The notes below the pieces were generated by a model. That model was not told the DNA's origin and did not search any database. It saw only the letters and a list, made by a program, of their open reading frames with translations. From Pratylenchus scribneri (taxonomy: Eukaryota > Nematoda > Chromadorea > Rhabditida > Pratylenchidae): DNA of 64,000 bases. Positions 22,712 through 34,653 of this stretch are shown piece after piece. The translations under genes and the position numbers were made by a program. Position 1 is the first letter of the stretch. Every line of letters begins with the position of its first letter. The stretch spans positions 558,001 through 622,000 of the forward strand of contig JAQSEB010000031.1 of assembly GCA_030063045.1 (NCBI GenBank). The letters are read 5' to 3'.

Positions 22712-23329
22712 GGCAATCCTAAAGAATCCGTATCCAAAAAAAATTATTTTTTAAATTTTTTAAAAATGAGTTTCTAGTGGTTTTCTGGGGCATAGAACAC
22801 GAATCTGACATCCATTTTGCCATATCTTGCCATCTTGATAAGAAAATGCCAACTTTTACTAGGAAAATACAAAGGGGGGACCAAGGACATTTTTGGTGAA
22901 AATTTTTATATGACCATATAATAGCTCAATCAACGCAGCTCGATGAGAGGGATAGAATGGTACTATTTTTATTGAATAATATTGCAATATTGACAAGTTA
23001 AACGTCAAAATATCTTATCATGATAAATATTTCTTTTGACCATAACTTGTCGATAACTAAATATTACGCTATAAAAATGATACAATTCGATTCTGCTCGT
23101 CGAGTTGCGTTGAATGAGCTATATATTGCTCATAGAAAAATTTTTACCGAAATGTCCTTGGTCCCCCCCCCTTTGTATTTTCCTGGTAAAATTGGCATTT
23201 TTCTTACCAAGATGGCAAGATATGACAAAATTGATGACAGAATCGTGTTCACGACCCCGAAAACCTCTAGAAACTAATTTTTGAAAAAAAACAAAAATTT
23301 TTTTGGGATACGGATTCTTTAGGATTGCC
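22712..23329. mobile_element. 618-bp foldback transposon with 8-bp target duplication
   Basis: Two arms of about 300 bp are inverted copies of each other around a TTATCATGATAA centre near 23015. The outermost 24 bp are perfect inverted repeats beginning GGCAATCCTAAAGAATCC. Both sides are flanked by the same 8 bases, ATTTTTAG (22704-22711 and 23330-23337), a clean target-site duplication. An 8-bp duplication is typical of hAT-like transposases, but the element has no protein of its own. It landed exactly on a TTTTTAG splice acceptor ahead of the RNASEK start codon, so it duplicated that acceptor. A read-through transcript would fold into a long hairpin. Confidence 0.88.
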
Positions 23330-23347
23330 ATTTTTAGATAAGGCAAA

Positions 23348-23735
23348 ATGAAAAAGCTTTGCCCTGTTTGTGGACCAAAACTCTCAGCATTCTGGTTTGT
23401 GCACTATTCATTATAAAAATATTGAAATTCCATGTTTAAGCATGATCATATCTGTGTGGGGAGTCATTTTTCTCGGACTGCTTGGCGTATTTTTCTATTT
23501 GCAAGCTGTGACTTTATTCCCAGATCTACATTTTGAAGAGGAGGATAACATTTTTACCAATCCGTATGTTCGGGATGATTAACACTTTGAATTTAATTAC
23601 TAAATTTTTAGGAACCTAGTCAGTGAGAAATATGAAGAAAAGGCCAGACAATGCTGGATTGCAGCGGGAATGTACATTGTCACATTAATCATTGTCTTTT
23701 GGCAAAACCGATTCAACGAGACTCAAATCCTTTGA
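23348..23735 (+). CDS. RNASEK: Ribonuclease kappa (RNASEK), V-ATPase-associated membrane protein
   Basis: Small two-helix membrane protein first named as a ribonuclease and now known as a V-ATPase-associated protein needed for endocytosis. Three exons (23348-23394, 23441-23563, 23612-23735) join to 294 nt, 97 aa, against 98 in human. It starts MKKLCPVCGPKLSAFC, keeping the conserved CGPKL motif, then ISVWGVIFLGLLGVFFYL (helix 1), acidic LHFEEEDNIFTNP, and CWIAAGMYIVTLIIVFW (helix 2). The ATG lies ten bases after ATTTTTAG. Upstream, a donor-like AAT|GTAAGC at 22677 would once have paired with that acceptor across about 35 bases. The foldback element now separates them, so a 5' leader intron of about 660 bp is likely; the upstream exon would be non-coding because its frame does not match. 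Confidence 0.93.
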
Positions 23736-23841
23736 GGAAAATATCCAAGAATGAACGAAAACGAACAATTATATTCAAATTTATACTTTTTTATTAAAAC
23801 AATGGTTGTGTTCATTTATGATAAATAGAATATAAAATATT

Positions 23842-25602
23842 TTAATTCCATAAAATCAATGAAAAATTTCGTCTTCCCCAACAAACAATTGAAAATTTTC
23901 CCTGTATCGAAATTTGCTCCATCAAAATTTCTTCATTCGGGTCCGTCATCTTCACCCCATTGAGTTTGAATGCACCCTTCTTCATTAATGTTGCCCCTCC
24001 AATTCTTGTTTTTTCTGCAATTTCTCCAATTGTTTTTATCGAAGCCCGAGAAATTTTAAAAGTTGATGCGTTGCCGAAGAGTTCTTTAATTGTATCAAAA
24101 TCACTTTTTTCCAATTCACTGTTAGTACCTGTAAATATTTTTAATTTAATAAGGAATAAAGAAAATAATTACAATTGAATAATAAATGTGAACATCTTTT
24201 GGCCAATTCCAAACTCTCATTTCCGTGTACAAGTAAAGTAATTTCATCAGCCAAATGTGTTTGGGCTATCCATTTCCCAAGATTATTTCGATGGTCGTTA
24301 ATGATTTCCTCTATTTCTTTGAATGGACGTATGGAAAATTGAATCAAAAATTGTTCGGCAATGTCATCTGATAATTATTTTTAAAACAAATTATAAAAAT
24401 AATAATAAGATTACCATGCAATTGTCGCAAATATTGATAAAATGCAAATGGTGAAGACTTTTTTGGATTTAGCCAAACGCCCGTGTCATTTGTTTCGGAA
24501 GATTTGCCCAATTTATTCCCATTTCTATCAGTCAGTAAAGGAAAAAAAATTCCAAGTGGAAGACGATCACTCAATTCGCGAATATGTTCAAATCCAGCCT
24601 TCAAATTTCCCAATTGATCGGATCCACCCAACTATAAATATAAAATTAAATTTTATTATTCTCATTAAATTTCTTTAATTAAGATTTTTTAATAGTTTTT
24701 ATTTTAAATAATAAGAAAGACAAATGATTGAGCTTATTGCTTTCTTCGAAGATTATTAAAAATAAGATGCCGCCAAAATAAAGTATTCCTTTTAATTAAT
24801 TAAATCTTGCCTGGCAAAAACAATCGTGTTCCTTTGATAGCATATGCCAATCTGATGCTTGCAATATTTGGTAACAAAATTCGGTGAATGATAGTGATAA
24901 GTCATTCTCCAAACGCGATTTTACAGGGCCCAATCTCAACATTTCTCCCATTCGAAATCGTTTGTTTGAAATCAAAAAATCTATCATTTTCATCTAAATG
25001 ATATTTATTGATTGACAGTGAAATATTTAACAAATTAACCTCTTTGTACCAATCGATATTATTTAAAATTTTAAATTGCAATTGTAAATTTGTCATATTT
25101 CTTGCATTACAAACAATCTTTTGGATTTGAAGATTCAGTGATTTTGCATTTTCATGTAATTCATCTCTAGATAGTTGCTTTCGATCAAAAAATAATTATA
25201 ATATAAATTATTTGACATAAATAATTAATCACCATGTTTGTGACCACTTGGATCTCCTATCGCAGCTGTGGCCTCTCCAATCACTGCAATTGAATTACAG
25301 CCGAAAATTGATGCTCTGATTAATGATGTTAAAATAAGCAAATTTCCAATATGCAAACTATCGGAAGTAGGATCAAAACCTGCATAGAGTACACTGGGTA
25401 TTTTTGACGTGTAACTTGTCAAATCTTTTAAAACATAATTATTAATTATTAAAGAAGAAATTTAATACAATTTACCTTGCCCTTTGTATGGAAAATTTGG
25501 ATGGGAATTAGCAATAAGCTTGCGAAATGAAAGGTCCTTCACGAATTCAACAATAGGTAAATCATGCAGTTTTTGAGTGGAAAGACGACAAATTTGTAGC
25601 AT
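23842..25602 (-). CDS. yars-2: Mitochondrial tyrosine--tRNA ligase
   Basis: Class I aminoacyl-tRNA synthetase charging mitochondrial tRNA-Tyr. It starts at ATG 25600-25602 with a short basic and hydroxylated leader ([12 protein letters not shown]) that could be a mitochondrial signal. The catalytic core shows [18 protein letters not shown] with the HIGN signature, [30 protein letters not shown], and the KMSKS-equivalent NKLGKSSE, the bacterial/mitochondrial TyrRS form. A small S4-like C-terminal domain ([15 protein letters not shown]) precedes the stop. The intron at 24632-24810 has a GC donor (CAG|GCAAGA) splitting the invariant LGGSDQ region; protein conservation on both sides makes that junction secure. 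One upstream junction, near 25145-25230, needs an unusual acceptor (CTAGAG) to keep phase. It is tail to tail with RNASEK. Confidence 0.92.
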
Positions 25603-26572
25603 TACAAATAAATATTGTAACTCAATAATTGGCTTAATCTTCCAAATATTACATTCATCTTTATCGAGAAAGTCAGCTTGAGACCTTTGCTCAAGACTCT
25701 TTTATAAAAGAATTAAAATATCTTAAATTGTTAAAATACTATCTAGTTTAATTAATAGGGAAAGGATTTATATTGATATAAAATCTCGAAATATAGCTAT
25801 AAAATATTGACAAAAAACCGGTCGGTAAAATATTGACATAAATTGCAAAAAAATAGCCAAAATATTGATGAAAATTATTTAAAAAAGCTATTTTTTAAGC
25901 AAAATTTTTTTAAAAATTTTTTTCTGTAAATAGGATATATAAAATATTCGTATTTCGAAGTTTTTTATAGATTTCATTTTCATGATATCATGATGACAAT
26001 GACAAAATCCCAGCTACAGTAACATAAAAAAGTAAAATTCTTGAATCATAATATGATTTTCGAGTAAGTAAAGTATTAATTATTAAAGCATAGCAGATAG
26101 CAGCACAGCGAAGTAAAATGTAAAAGTAAAATAAAGCATTAAAAATTCTCCAATCTCCAAACTCATCTCCGTTTCTCATTTTATTGTTGGTATATGGATG
26201 AGGACTTGTGTTTTGTATATAAACTTTTCTTCCTATTTTACCTTTTTGCCTTTTTCGTTTTTTTAATTGTGATTTTTTCAAAAGAATATTAAATATTCAT
26301 ATGCATGCGCAATTAATTCATCAATTAATTATTTCCCAGTGAGGTCAAAATCACACCCAAAATAAATTCTTTATTACTTGACTATCCACCATTAGTCCCC
26401 CCCTTCTTCATTAACCTGTATCTTTCAGAATCGATCATTCAATAAGTAAGTTGGATGAGTGCTTTGCTGTAATAATTTTCGTTTACCACATTTTTAATTC
26501 ATTATATATTTTGGATCTCAGCATCATTCCAACCATTCCACTCTGTTCGTTGCAAATTTCAAGTGAAAAGTG
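25603..26572. promoter_or_regulatory. Divergent upstream region (yars-2 / V-ATPase a)
   Basis: About 970 bp of AT-rich DNA between divergent starts. A 97-codon open frame on the minus strand (25988-26281) shows no family match and is probably chance. A small palindrome, CATGATATCATG, lies at about 25981-25992. Promoters for both genes must lie here, but I cannot point to a specific site. Confidence 0.4.
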
Positions 26573-29500
26573 ATGAGTTTTCGAAGTGAACCACTCAAAT
26601 TGTGCCAATTGATTGTACAAAGGTAGGCTTTTTGGGCCAAAAAATTCCAAAATAATAAAAATCAGATCATTAAATTAGCTTTTAAAATTTCTTTAAACAT
26701 AATTATTGTTGAATATTTTAAGGGATGCAGCCTATGCCTGTGTCGTCGAACTTGGCAAATATTCACTGGTCCAATTCAAAGATGTAAATTGGCATAATTT
26801 AATTTCAACTCAAAATTGAACATTGTTTTTTTTTTTTAGCTTAATCACCAATTGACGACCTTCCAACGAACTTATGTGCGTGAGGTCCGTCGATGTTCCG
26901 AAATTGAACGCTCTCTCCGCTATTTGGAGACTGAAGTTGTCGAAGGTGGGGCAAAAGACCACATCTCCGCATTGGACACTTCAAGAACCGATGTTACCCC
27001 GATGAGAGACATTTATGTGCTTGAGGTACAGTCAACTCTACCAATTTACATTCATTCAATTTTTATAGACCAAAGTATTCGAAATTGAACGCGATTTGCG
27101 TCAACTTCTTTCCAATGAGGCCCAGCTCAAACGAAACTACAATGATTTGAAGCAATGCAAAAGTGTATTTCAGAAGGTCGAAGCATTTTTCAAAGTGGTC
27201 AGTGGAATGGGACGGGAAAATATCACTAATTTAATTCGTAAATCTAAATTTTAGCACATTGAGAATACGGCAAAAACAGAGTTGGAAAGTGACCAGCAGG
27301 AAATCAATGATTTGGTAATTCCAATATTAATCCAAACCATTCATTATTTATTTTAAAGGGTACTCCATTAACCCCACTTTTGGAACATCAGGAAACTCCA
27401 TGGTTTATTGCCGGCACAATCGACACCCAAAAACGGCATTCTTTTGAACGTGTTTTATGGCGGGCTTGTCGCCGTACGGCATTTGTCAGAACTGCGGAAA
27501 TTGAAAGCGAATTTGAGGATCCGGATACGGTAAATAAAACTAAAAATTTTCTTAAAATAATTGATTTAATTTTATTAGGGGAAATTGGTGCTAAAATCAG
27601 TGTTCATAATTTTCTTCAATGGAAGCAAATTGCAAGACATAATCAATCGAGTTTGTGACGGATTCAATGCAAAACAAGTGCCATGTCCGAAAACATCAAA
27701 GGAAAGACAACTTGCATTGGCCGAAATTCTCATTCGACTGCACGATTTGGATTTGGTCATTGAAACGACGGATAAACATAAATTGCAGGTTAAATGCCCC
27801 CAAAAATAATCATAAATTGTTTTTAGCTTTTACGTGGAGTGGCATTTGAATTGCCGGAATGGACGCGTCAAGTTCATCTACAAAAATACATTTTCCATAC
27901 ACTGAATTGCTTTACATTCGATACAAGCGGAAATTTCTTCGTTGCCGAATGTTGGGTCCTAGAAAGAGAAATGGACACAATCCTTCAAATGCATCGCGCC
28001 GTGGTCAGTTTTCATATTTTTACACAAATTCACATAATAATTCAAGGAAAAAGCTGGCTACACAATTCGGCCCATCATAAATGTGCTGGAGACGGGCGAA
28101 ATGCATCCAACCCATAATAGGACGACTAAATTCACTCAAATATTCCAAAATATTGTTGATTCATATGCAATTGCCTCCTATAGGGAAATTAATCCAGGTA
28201 TTAAAATGAATATTTTTAATTAATTTTAATTCAGCTCCATTCACAATAATAACTTTTCCATTCCTCTTTGGCATCATGTTCGGCGATTTTGGCCATGGCC
28301 TTTTGCTCTTCCTTGCCGGATTGGGACTAATTCTGGGTGAAAAACGTATCACCGAAATGCGAATAAAGGATGAAGTAAATTTAATAATAATATTCATATT
28401 TTAAAAACACAAAAAATATTGAACAGATTTTCCACACATTCTACGGTGGTCGATATATAATTATGTTGATGGGCCTTTTCTCAATGTAAATTCGAAATTA
28501 TATTAATTTGAAATTATATTTTATTTTAGGTATGCCGGATTTATTTACAATGATGCTTTCTCCAAATCATTCAACATTTTTGGCACAAAATGGCGAAATC
28601 CATTCAAGTAATTCAACAATGATTAATCAATAAATATTTACTTTTTATTTTAGTGAAAGTGAATTGGCCGGATGGCGGCAACAAAGTGTGAATTTGAATA
28701 GTAAAATTGCCTTCTCCCTGGATCCGGGTGTTGCTTATTTGGATGAGGTAAATTTATCAAAATTATTTAAATTAATTTATTTTTTATTTAGGAAGGTGCT
28801 TATTATGTTGGATTGGATCCAATTTGGAATTTGGCCAATAATCGTTTGAATTTTATTAACAGTATGAAGGTAAAAATGGGGGGAATATTTTTGCCAAAAT
28901 AATTTTCACAATTTATAGATGAAATTATCCGTCATTTTTGGCATTGCCCAAATGACATTCGGCGTTTTATTATCAATTTTGAATGCCCGTTTTTTCCGTT
29001 CTTCCATCAATTTTTGGCTGGTTGCCCTCCCTTCATTGGCCTTCCTCGCCTCCATTTTTATTTATCTTTGTGTGCTAATTTTCATCAAATGGATTTTCTT
29101 CTCCGTTCATCCGGCAAACATTTTTGGCTTCCAATATCCGGGCAGTCATTGTGCCCCATCACTTTTGATTGGATTAATCAATATGTTCATGTATAAATCG
29201 AGGAAGGAAGGATTTGTGCCAAATCAATTGGAGGAAAATGAAAATCATTACGCAAATTGCCATCTCTCAACATGGTATCCAAATCAGGTGAGTGGGAAAT
29301 TGGCAATAAAGGTCACTCAATTTATTCATTTTAGGCACTTATTGAGGCAATTTTGGTGGGCATTGCCCTTTGCTGCATTCCAATTATGCTCTGTGGTAAA
29401 CCAATTATGCGGAAAATTCGTCAACGAGGTCGTGGAGACGGTTACGGTGATACGAGTGCAATCAGAAAGGACAGCACACGAAAATTGAATCGATCCAAAA

Positions 29501-30217
29501 ATATTGTAAATATATTAATTATTATTTTCAAATCACAACATTTTTTTTATTTTTTAGTCAGTTCGAATTCAAATGGACTCGGAAGTGGCCGAATTGATAA
29601 CAAATTTGAGTAATCCAGATTTGAAAAGTGCGGAAAAAAGCAAAGCGGGAGAAGTTGAAGAGGGGATTGCGTATAGTCCGGAGGATGAGATGGTAAAAAT
29701 TTAAAATTATAGTTTAAAATTCACATTTTTTCAGAGTCTTAGTGATCTTACGGTCCATCAAGCCATCCATACAATTGAATTTGTGCTCGGCTGCATCTCA
29801 CATACGGCCTCCTATCTTCGTCTCTGGGCACTTTCATTGGCACATGCACGTTCGTTTTAATTCAATTTTGAATTATTTAAATGAAATATTATTTTAGAAT
29901 TGGCTGAGGTTTTATGGCATATGGTTTTGGTGCCATCATTCCACCATTCTGGCACATTTGCACCATTCTACATTTTTCTCTCTTTTTCTTTTTTTGCTAT
30001 TCTTACGGTCGTCATTCTTGTCGTGATGGAAGGGCTGAGTGCATTTTTGCATGTTCTTCGACTTCATTGGTAATTATTTTTGCTTTAAGAAAAATCAATC
30101 TCGATTTTTAGGGTGGAATTCCAAAGCAAATTCTATGAAGGCGCCGGCAAGAAATTTGCACCTTTCAGTTTTGCAGAAACCCTCGAGAAACTTCACGCTG
30201 AATCAACTGTCTACTAA
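26573..30217 (+). CDS. V-type ATPase 116 kDa subunit a
   Basis: Largest Vo subunit, carrying the two proton half-channels and anchoring the stator of the V-ATPase in endomembranes or plasma membrane. It starts at ATG 26573 ([16 protein letters not shown]) and ends [13 protein letters not shown], about 860 aa over some fifteen exons. The cytosolic N-terminal half has [31 protein letters not shown] and [14 protein letters not shown]. The membrane half has [41 protein letters not shown] and [19 protein letters not shown], whose Arg is the one essential for proton transfer. Nematodes have several isoforms (unc-32, vha-5, vha-6, vha-7), and I cannot tell which this is. Subunit e and RNASEK lie within 7 kb. 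Confidence 0.95.
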
Positions 30218-30730
30218 CCAAATGATTGATGAATTAATGAATAATTTTCTATTAACATTCTTGTGCCATTGTTGTTTTCATATTTAATTAATTATTACAT
30301 TTTGTCATTTTAAAAAAGCATAAAAAATTGAAATTTTCATTGACAAAAAAATGAAGTTCTAAGGTAGCCGCCTATCATAGGATAGAATGGGATATGGGAA
30401 TTAAAATTAGGAATGGAGCATTTTGCTTGAGGAATATTTATTTTTCGATGAGGGCTGTGTGAATGAATATTCATTTGACGAGTGTGAATAAATTAAATTA
30501 ATAATGCTTTATACTTTTATTAAATCATTTTGAATAATTAAATTAAATAATACTCGAAATAAAGGTTTTGGAATGAATTAATGGCCTTCTCTATTGGTTT
30601 TAAAATGTCCTAACAAATATAAATACGGCCTTTTAAATCACAAAACAAACAAAAATGTTGGGAATGAATTAATATATTAATTAAATTAAATGGCCCGTTT
30701 CAATTGTATTCTTTTTGTTCTTCTCATTCA
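30218..30730. other. Convergent intergenic region (V-ATPase a / ERMP1)
   Basis: AT-rich, with TTAAATCATT and ATAAA strings fit for poly(A) signals on both strands. I see no gene. The open frame that extends past the ERMP1 stop to 30681 is out of frame with the conserved protein. Confidence 0.5.
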
Positions 30731-33700
30731 TCAGAAAAAATGCACAACAATTTCGGAAATTCCGCCAATTAATGTAATTCCCCAACGCCAAAATCCAACG
30801 CCAGCATTTGGGGTGCGTCTTCGATTTGAAATAAGTGAACGAAGTTGTATCAGAGTGTCCGAATTTTGATGTTCTCCTTAAAAAATAATAAATTAATCCG
30901 GTCAATTATTTTAAACCAAACCGTGTGCATAATGTGTGGCCACTGCCAATTCCAACACTGATTTTTTGCCAATATCATCCAAAGTTAATTTTTCTTTTGC
31001 ATTTTCCAATAAAATCCAAATAATTCTTTCGGTTGGTGCCTCGAAACCATAAGTCAGAAAAACAAAATACGTTGAGCGTGGTCGAATGCCATAAGTGGTT
31101 GGATTGAATGGAGTGAATGACCATTGTCTCAATTGGAATCCGTTTATTGGTGAAATATGAAGTGACTAAATATAAATATATTATTAATTTATTTTTAATT
31201 TAATTTACCATTTTGTCGGATCCGCCACGAATGGAAAATGTCAAATTAATCATATTCCCAGGAATAAATTTTCTTTCCAGCAATTTCACTTCCAAATATT
31301 TTGGCAATTGTGGCTCAGTTGGCAAAGGGACCCAACGCGATCTAAAATAACCAAATTAAAATTTAAGTTGGGTATTAATTCACCGTTCTGGTGGAAATAA
31401 TTCATGAATAGCTGTATAATAGGGAAGTTGGCAATATTCATCGGTTGTTTTTGAGCAATCCGGCTTACCCGCACCTTTTTGAATATTTTATTTGTTTAAT
31501 ATTTATTTAATGTGAACCTTGTAAAAATGTATGTTCCGGCAAATCATCCACTCCTCTATAGTCCAATGCTTGCACAAAAAGTCCTGTATCTGACATTGAA
31601 ATTGACCCATTGAAATTGTAAATTGTCCTTTTTGCATGCTAAATTAAATATATTAAAATTATTTTATTAATTAAAATAAACCAATGCGATGACTCGACGC
31701 AATCTTGGCGCCTTTTCCGAATATTTGAAGGGCACACCAACATTTGTGGTCGAAATTACCAAAAAACTGAACACCGAAATTGTGACCAAACATTTAATCA
31801 TGAAATTGAGCCGGCGACTAATATAAACCAAATTATTCTTAAAATTTTATTAAATATTATTTAATAAAATGCGAAAATAAATTACGATGAACATAATGAA
31901 GGTGGAAGAGACCAGCAAGGAAAATGGCATCATAACCAATTCTGGGTTAATTGCATTGCCAAATCGACCCATCACCGGGACAAAGAAATCAAAAAGAAGT
32001 TGGGTATAACTGCTTATGATGACAATTAATGGAATTAAACAGCAAGATTGGACACGGAAAAGTACTTCCGGAGTTCTCTCTTTAAATAAATATTTTAAAT
32101 TTATTTAATGAATTAAAATAAATACTTTTGATTAGCCGAAATTGTTCCAGGAGAGTGATAATTGGATCGCGCAAAAGTGGAAAGAAAACATGCAAAAGGA
32201 AAAAGAATGAACTGGCAGCCCGAATCCAAGTGAGGAATAAAAGCACAAATGACCAAATGACAATTGTCGAATCATATTGTGCCTTTTCAGTGCCCTCAAT
32301 TCGACCCTAAAAAATAATTTAAATTTTGAATATTATTTATTATTACCTTTGGAACACGGCCAGCTGCAAAATTATGAAGCCAAAAAGCGGAACTCAACAT
32401 TGGCCTGGAAAATTATTTTATTTTTGGGAGAGATGGATGAATTGGATACTTACAAAATGTATAACGGAAATACCAATTCGGGCATTGCAAACCAACTCAT
32501 TGTTAAATTCAATATTCCAATTAGGAAAACAATTCCAAATCCAACAATGAACATTATTGAAAATGCCAAAAATTGATTGCCAAAAGCAGTCCAAAGAGTG
32601 GCCAACGGGTAATGTTCATAATGGAATATTCGTAAATATAAATAAATGGCAGCAAAAATCAATGTTGAATAATTGAAAATAATTGCTGAAAAAATTAATT
32701 TAAATTAATTATTAATTTAATTTAATATACCAATGCTCATTTCATAAAAAACGGTGAACATTCCAACCACATCAAAGAAAACCCATTTGGTTCCTTCATC
32801 AAATTTTGCCGGTTGTTTCAAATATGGCGATTTAATCAATGCTTTGCTTACGGCCAAAATATTCTCTCCTGACCGTTGGATTGCGCCGGATTCAATCAAT
32901 TCGGGACGATCAAATTCAGTGTGATAAACCCATCCATTTCGAATATATGCAATATCAAAACCTAAAAAATGAATTGGATTCTAAATTTAAATGAAATAAT
33001 AAACCAGAAATGCGTCCATAATCACGGAATATTCGAAAATCAGTGTCCGATGGAATTACACCAAGTTGGAATATTTCTTGACCCATCACACTAAATTTGC
33101 ATTAATAAATTCTTTAAATTGATTTAATTTTAATCAACCTGCAATGCGGATTTGGTGCATTATCCAAATAAGTTTTAATTAGCCAAGATTCACCAGGACC
33201 AGTCTATTTTAAAATAAATAAATATATAAAATTAATAAATTACTTGAAAAAGAAGTTCACGTCCCCCCGATCCGCACCCTTCCAAATTAATGAATGCTCG
33301 AATTGAATGACGCCAAGGATGTTCAGTAATAAATCCTAAATTATATTTATCAATCATTTCGACGAATTATTCAAACCATGGGAGGCTTGAAGAAAATTCT
33401 CTTCAGCTAAAAATAATAATGTTTGTTTATTAAATTGAATTAATTTTATAACCTCCATTAAAGAGAAAAAGAATATCATGTTCGAGTGGAGTTTTGGAAT
33501 GAGCCAGAACTTCCAGAATTTCAATCATTATTGCGCACGAAACTGCATCATCCGTAGCACCTTGGGTATCCGGCAATGTATCGAAGTGACAATTGATTAA
33601 AATTGAAAAATCCGTTGGCCCAGATTTTGGTCCAATTCTCGCAATAATATTTGTGATTTTATGATAACAAAGAGTAAATATTGAGAGGAATTTCAAATCA

Positions 33701-34362
33701 AAGCATCCGGTGGGTCTTTGAACGTCCATTTCCTATTTAATTTACAAATATTCAAAATTAAATCATGAAAAAAAAATAACCAATCGATTGGTCCCAATTG
33801 AATCGACAATTCCTTTCAATTTCATTATTTTGTCCGTAATAATTTTGAAGGCATGAATCTAAAAATTAAAGATTTTTTAAAGATATATTTGCTAATAAAA
33901 ACCTCCAAAGCTTCAGATCCACTCGGTCTAAATTTATAAAATTATATTTTTCACTCAATTATTTGTTAACCTTGGTCCAAGATTGGTTATTTGATTCAAT
34001 GTTTGTCTTGCTCGCATTTCCGAAAAATGTTCATATTGATTTGATGATTTTACTTCTGGCATTCGTTGATCTTGCCAAACAACTAAAATTTATATTAAAA
34101 AATAAATAATTTATTGGAATCAAAAGAAATACCTGCTCCATAAATAAGTGCGACCATTCCGAAAATAATCAGCCAATGTGTGAACCCGAGTTTACTCTTC
34201 AATTTTAATTTTTTTATTTTTAATAAATCAAATATTTAATTTAACCTCATTTTGCTCAAATCTGGTATTATCAATTAATTTTTTGGCATCGTCATTATCT
34301 TCATCCGAATTTTGTTGAATTTCACTTTGAACGACTTTCCTGGCTCTAATTTCTCCGGACAT
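30731..34362 (-). CDS. ERMP1: Endoplasmic reticulum metallopeptidase 1 (M28 family)
   Basis: Membrane-bound zinc aminopeptidase of family M28 in the ER. It starts at ATG 34360-34362 ([14 protein letters not shown]), stops with TGA at 30731-30733, and has many short exons. An acidic cytosolic leader precedes helix 1 ([19 protein letters not shown]). The peptidase domain keeps the metal-site motifs [19 protein letters not shown] (His and Asp ligands), FNGGAEENF (Glu pair), [10 protein letters not shown] and VYHTEFD (final His). A multi-helix region follows, with segments such as [16 protein letters not shown] and [18 protein letters not shown], then a lumenal beta-type C-terminal domain. All ligands appear intact, so it is probably active. 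The LUC7-like gene starts upstream on the same strand and ends only 291 bp before this start, so operon linkage is possible. Confidence 0.92.
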
Positions 34363-34653
34363 CCTGTAAAATTTGTTAAATATTTTTGACATTTATTTAA
34401 ATATGAATGTGTAAAATACACCATTAATTAATTAGAAATAAATTGGTTTGAAAATTTTATCAAATTTAATTAAGACAAATTGGAAGAAGAATATGCATAT
34501 AAAATGATGGATTAAATTAAATCGACCAATCATACATTTATCCACCAATCAGTGAATTCAACCATTGTTTATCAATCAATCATTTTCAATACAAATATTC
34601 TAAAATTGGAACAAAGCATCTTTTTGAACATTTCTTCTTTTCCGGATAATTTA

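Noticed and set aside
25988..26281. 97-codon minus-strand frame beginning MKKSQLKKRKRQ
   Set aside because: It has AT-rich composition, no motif and no splice context, and it lies in a divergent promoter region.
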